From: Tyto alba
Lineage: Eukaryota; Chordata; Aves; Strigiformes; Tytonidae
Direction: 5' to 3'
NCBI RefSeq assembly: GCF_018691265.1
Contig: NW_024881313.1
Coordinates: 35,891,518-35,955,517 of the forward strand
DNA: 64,000 nt
Of the stretch, positions 62,061 to 64,000 are shown in pieces. Numbering within the stretch: position 1 is the stretch's first letter; every line of letters begins with the position of its first letter. Made by a program: the position numbers and the translations under genes. The notes beneath the pieces are model-generated. The model searched no databases. It saw only the letters and a list, made by a program, of their open reading frames with translations, and was not told the DNA's origin.

Positions 62061-63950
62061 ATGAGAACAGAAAATGTTCCATCTTCCTCCCCCTCCTGCC
62101 CACCTGTTTTTGGAATAAAGCAGGGAAAAAAGAGAAGGGAAAAACCCTGTTTTTAAGCTTGTTGTTTTCAAAAGTACTAAAACATTTCTATCAAATCTGA
62201 CATTTTCTAGGGAAATTCTTATTTTACCTGTAAAGTCCCTTTGAGTTCAGGAAAGTACACCTGCTTGTCAGAACAAAAAGAAGAAGAAAAAACAACCCTC
62301 TATTACTTTTCCTCCCCGAAGCTATTGTAAGGTGGCAATGAAAACACAGCCACTTCTGGATGAGGAGCCTCGGAGCCTTCAAATGCAGATCATGCAGCCT
62401 GGGAGGTGAGGAGTATTTTCTGTATGGATAAGATCTGCTCAGACATTAGCATCATGGTGAGACTTCTGTATCAGGACTGGCAGGGCTCAGTCTTTGTGGT
62501 TTCAGCCACAAGAATTGCACTGGATAAAGCACATGGGGATTTTGGGCAGAGCCAGGGTCCTCTTGGCTTCTTGCACCTCAGTCTGGGAGGTTGTAGAGCC
62601 GGCAGGGTCCATCCAGAAGCACACATGGACTGCAGAGGCTGCAGGACCTCTCTCCTGCTGAAGAACACCGTGCAACACCAAGGTGCAGGGCCAGTGGGAG
62701 GAAGGCAGGTATGGCCCCTTAGGTATGAAAAAACACCTCAGTTTTCCTGAATAAAGGAATGTATGTATATCTGAGTAGCACTGTGCGATGCACACAAGGT
62801 TTTGACACCTTTTCAGGGTTCAGTGTTGTAAAAGAGATCAGTCACCTCAGACTCAGGTCTGTTCACCACTAATGGAGGAAACCGCCCCACCACACACAGC
62901 AGCCAAGGAAAACCACGGGCTGTAGTGCATGGCTCTGTTTCTGAGCTCTCCACCTTTTCCATTCCAGCTGAAATCCGAGACTTCTTGCCTGGCATCGTGT
63001 CTCATGTAGGACATCTCAGCACACCCTTGGGCTACATTTACATTTCCACCAAAGTGACCAATTTATTGCGGGGGGGGATGAAGAATGTAGTGAACTGGAG
63101 GTCAAATCTTTCACACATGAGCCATGCCCATATGTAAGGACACATAAAGACACAGGCTTTCCTCAGACCTTCAGCTGGGAAACAGCAGTGTCCATGCCTA
63201 AACCTGTTACTACCAAACCCTAATGCTGGGGAGCCCTGTTATATCTCCATCCAGCCGTGGGCTGCAAGAACAAGATCCTTGCAGTGAAAACAAGTCTTCT
63301 TGCAAAAGTTTCACCCAGCAGCTCCCACACTTGGAAGCACAATCTTGCTTGCAGTTCCCTCATCTATCTACCTTGAGTCCTGCCCTGCCTATGATAGATT
63401 ATTTTCATTAACATTTCCCTGCTGTGGCTACTACCGTGGTTGCTGTGTCAGTGACGCAGCATGAGTGCTCGCACAGGAGTAGATGACAAGTGATGAAATG
63501 TTGGTGGTCAGCACATATAAAAGCTTGTTTGGGGCTGCCCAACACTGTCCTTTGTGTGCTTGTGTTGGACTAATGTCAGCCTGTCTGCAGAGGAGACTCA
63601 AATGGAAGAGGGAGGTGTTATTCTACTCTGGCTCTGTCCTGTCTCCCTCTTTCCTTGGTTGACCCAATGCCTCTTCTTCACCATGGGGATGTGTTTGCAA
63701 ATCCTCTGTGCAACATTAACGTCCTTCTATCTATACACACCTTGCATTTTTAATATCATCCTGCCCTACACAGGCAAATGATGCACTGCTGTCTGTGGGT
63801 CACCTGGAGGGATCATCATTCTCTGAGGCACGAGTCATTCTGCAGCATTTGCATGGGCTTATTCTCAGGCATTTTGCATCACCAATTCATCCCAGTCCAA
63901 GCTATTCTCTTAGAAAACTCAGTAAGTCAAAACACTGCATCAAAAGATAC
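62061..63950. other. unique sequence, isolated TATA-like motif
   Basis: No gene recognised. CATATAAAAG at about 63515 lies downstream of a GTGACGCAG motif (about 63451), a promoter-like arrangement without other support. A G8 run lies at about 63070. The 114-codon frame at 62406-62750 is overlapped on the minus strand and has no domain. Confidence 0.45.
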
Positions 63951-63968
63951 TTTTTTTTTTTTTTTTTT
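63951..63968. repeat. poly(T) tract, 18 bp
   Basis: Homopolymer run near the right edge. No element was recognised within the remaining bases. Confidence 0.95.
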
Positions 63969-64000
63969 CCAAGGGACTTGCAAGGAAAGCCTATATTTAT

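Noticed and set aside
1..64000. Bacterial-type features: CRISPR arrays, operons, insertion sequences
   Set aside because: The repeat content and composition are those of a bird nuclear genome. There are no regularly spaced direct repeats or dense ORF arrays.

Overview
The window is vertebrate nuclear DNA and almost certainly avian. The strongest evidence is the set of interspersed repeats. There is one copy of the young bird-type CR1 LINE 3' end (minus strand, about 5.82-6.13 kb). Two older CR1 tails end in the TTCTTATGTTCTTA-type terminus (20.3-20.6 and 25.0-25.4 kb). MIR-type SINE remnants are present, along with two solo LTRs of the avian endogenous retrovirus family that begins TGTCGTGGTTTA, and a palindromic MITE remnant of the Chompy type. 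Non-coding sequence is AT-leaning and CpG-poor, with long poly(A)/poly(T) tracts. The LTR type is more familiar to me from non-galliform birds than from chicken, but that is only an impression.

I find no convincing protein-coding gene, rRNA, tRNA gene or CRISPR array. All long open frames (maximum 193 codons, at 35.6-36.2 kb) lack recognisable domains, often have an equally long open frame on the opposite strand, or lie inside LTRs. The window is best read as intergenic or deep intronic sequence. Three short open segments with splice-like borders (36.35-36.50 minus, 38.22-38.40 plus, 44.14-44.37 plus) are noted as weak exon candidates only.

Layout: 0-5 kb is unique sequence with homopolymer and (CAA)n tracts and a MIR near 5 kb. 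5.8-6.1 kb is a young CR1. 7.6 kb holds a small minisatellite. 11.9-12.9 kb is a first solo LTR. 14.2 kb is a tRNA-like SINE-head fossil in AT-rich DNA. 17.8-18.1 kb is a compact CpG cluster that looks like a promoter or enhancer. 20.3-25.4 kb holds two old CR1 tails. 31.6-32.15 kb is a probable LTR of a different family. 35-44 kb is mostly unannotatable unique sequence with a double hairpin at 43.7 kb. 49.0-50.06 kb is a second solo LTR with an exact 5-bp target duplication. 52.2-52.45 kb is a second CpG cluster. 53.3 kb is the MITE remnant. 53.84-54.15 kb is a MIR containing a 121-bp tandem duplication. 57 kb carries T24 and an (AAAAC)n tract.

No genes act together here. The likely functional parts are the two CpG clusters and possibly conserved non-coding elements, which single-sequence inspection cannot confirm. 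I see no sign of a novel multi-gene system.
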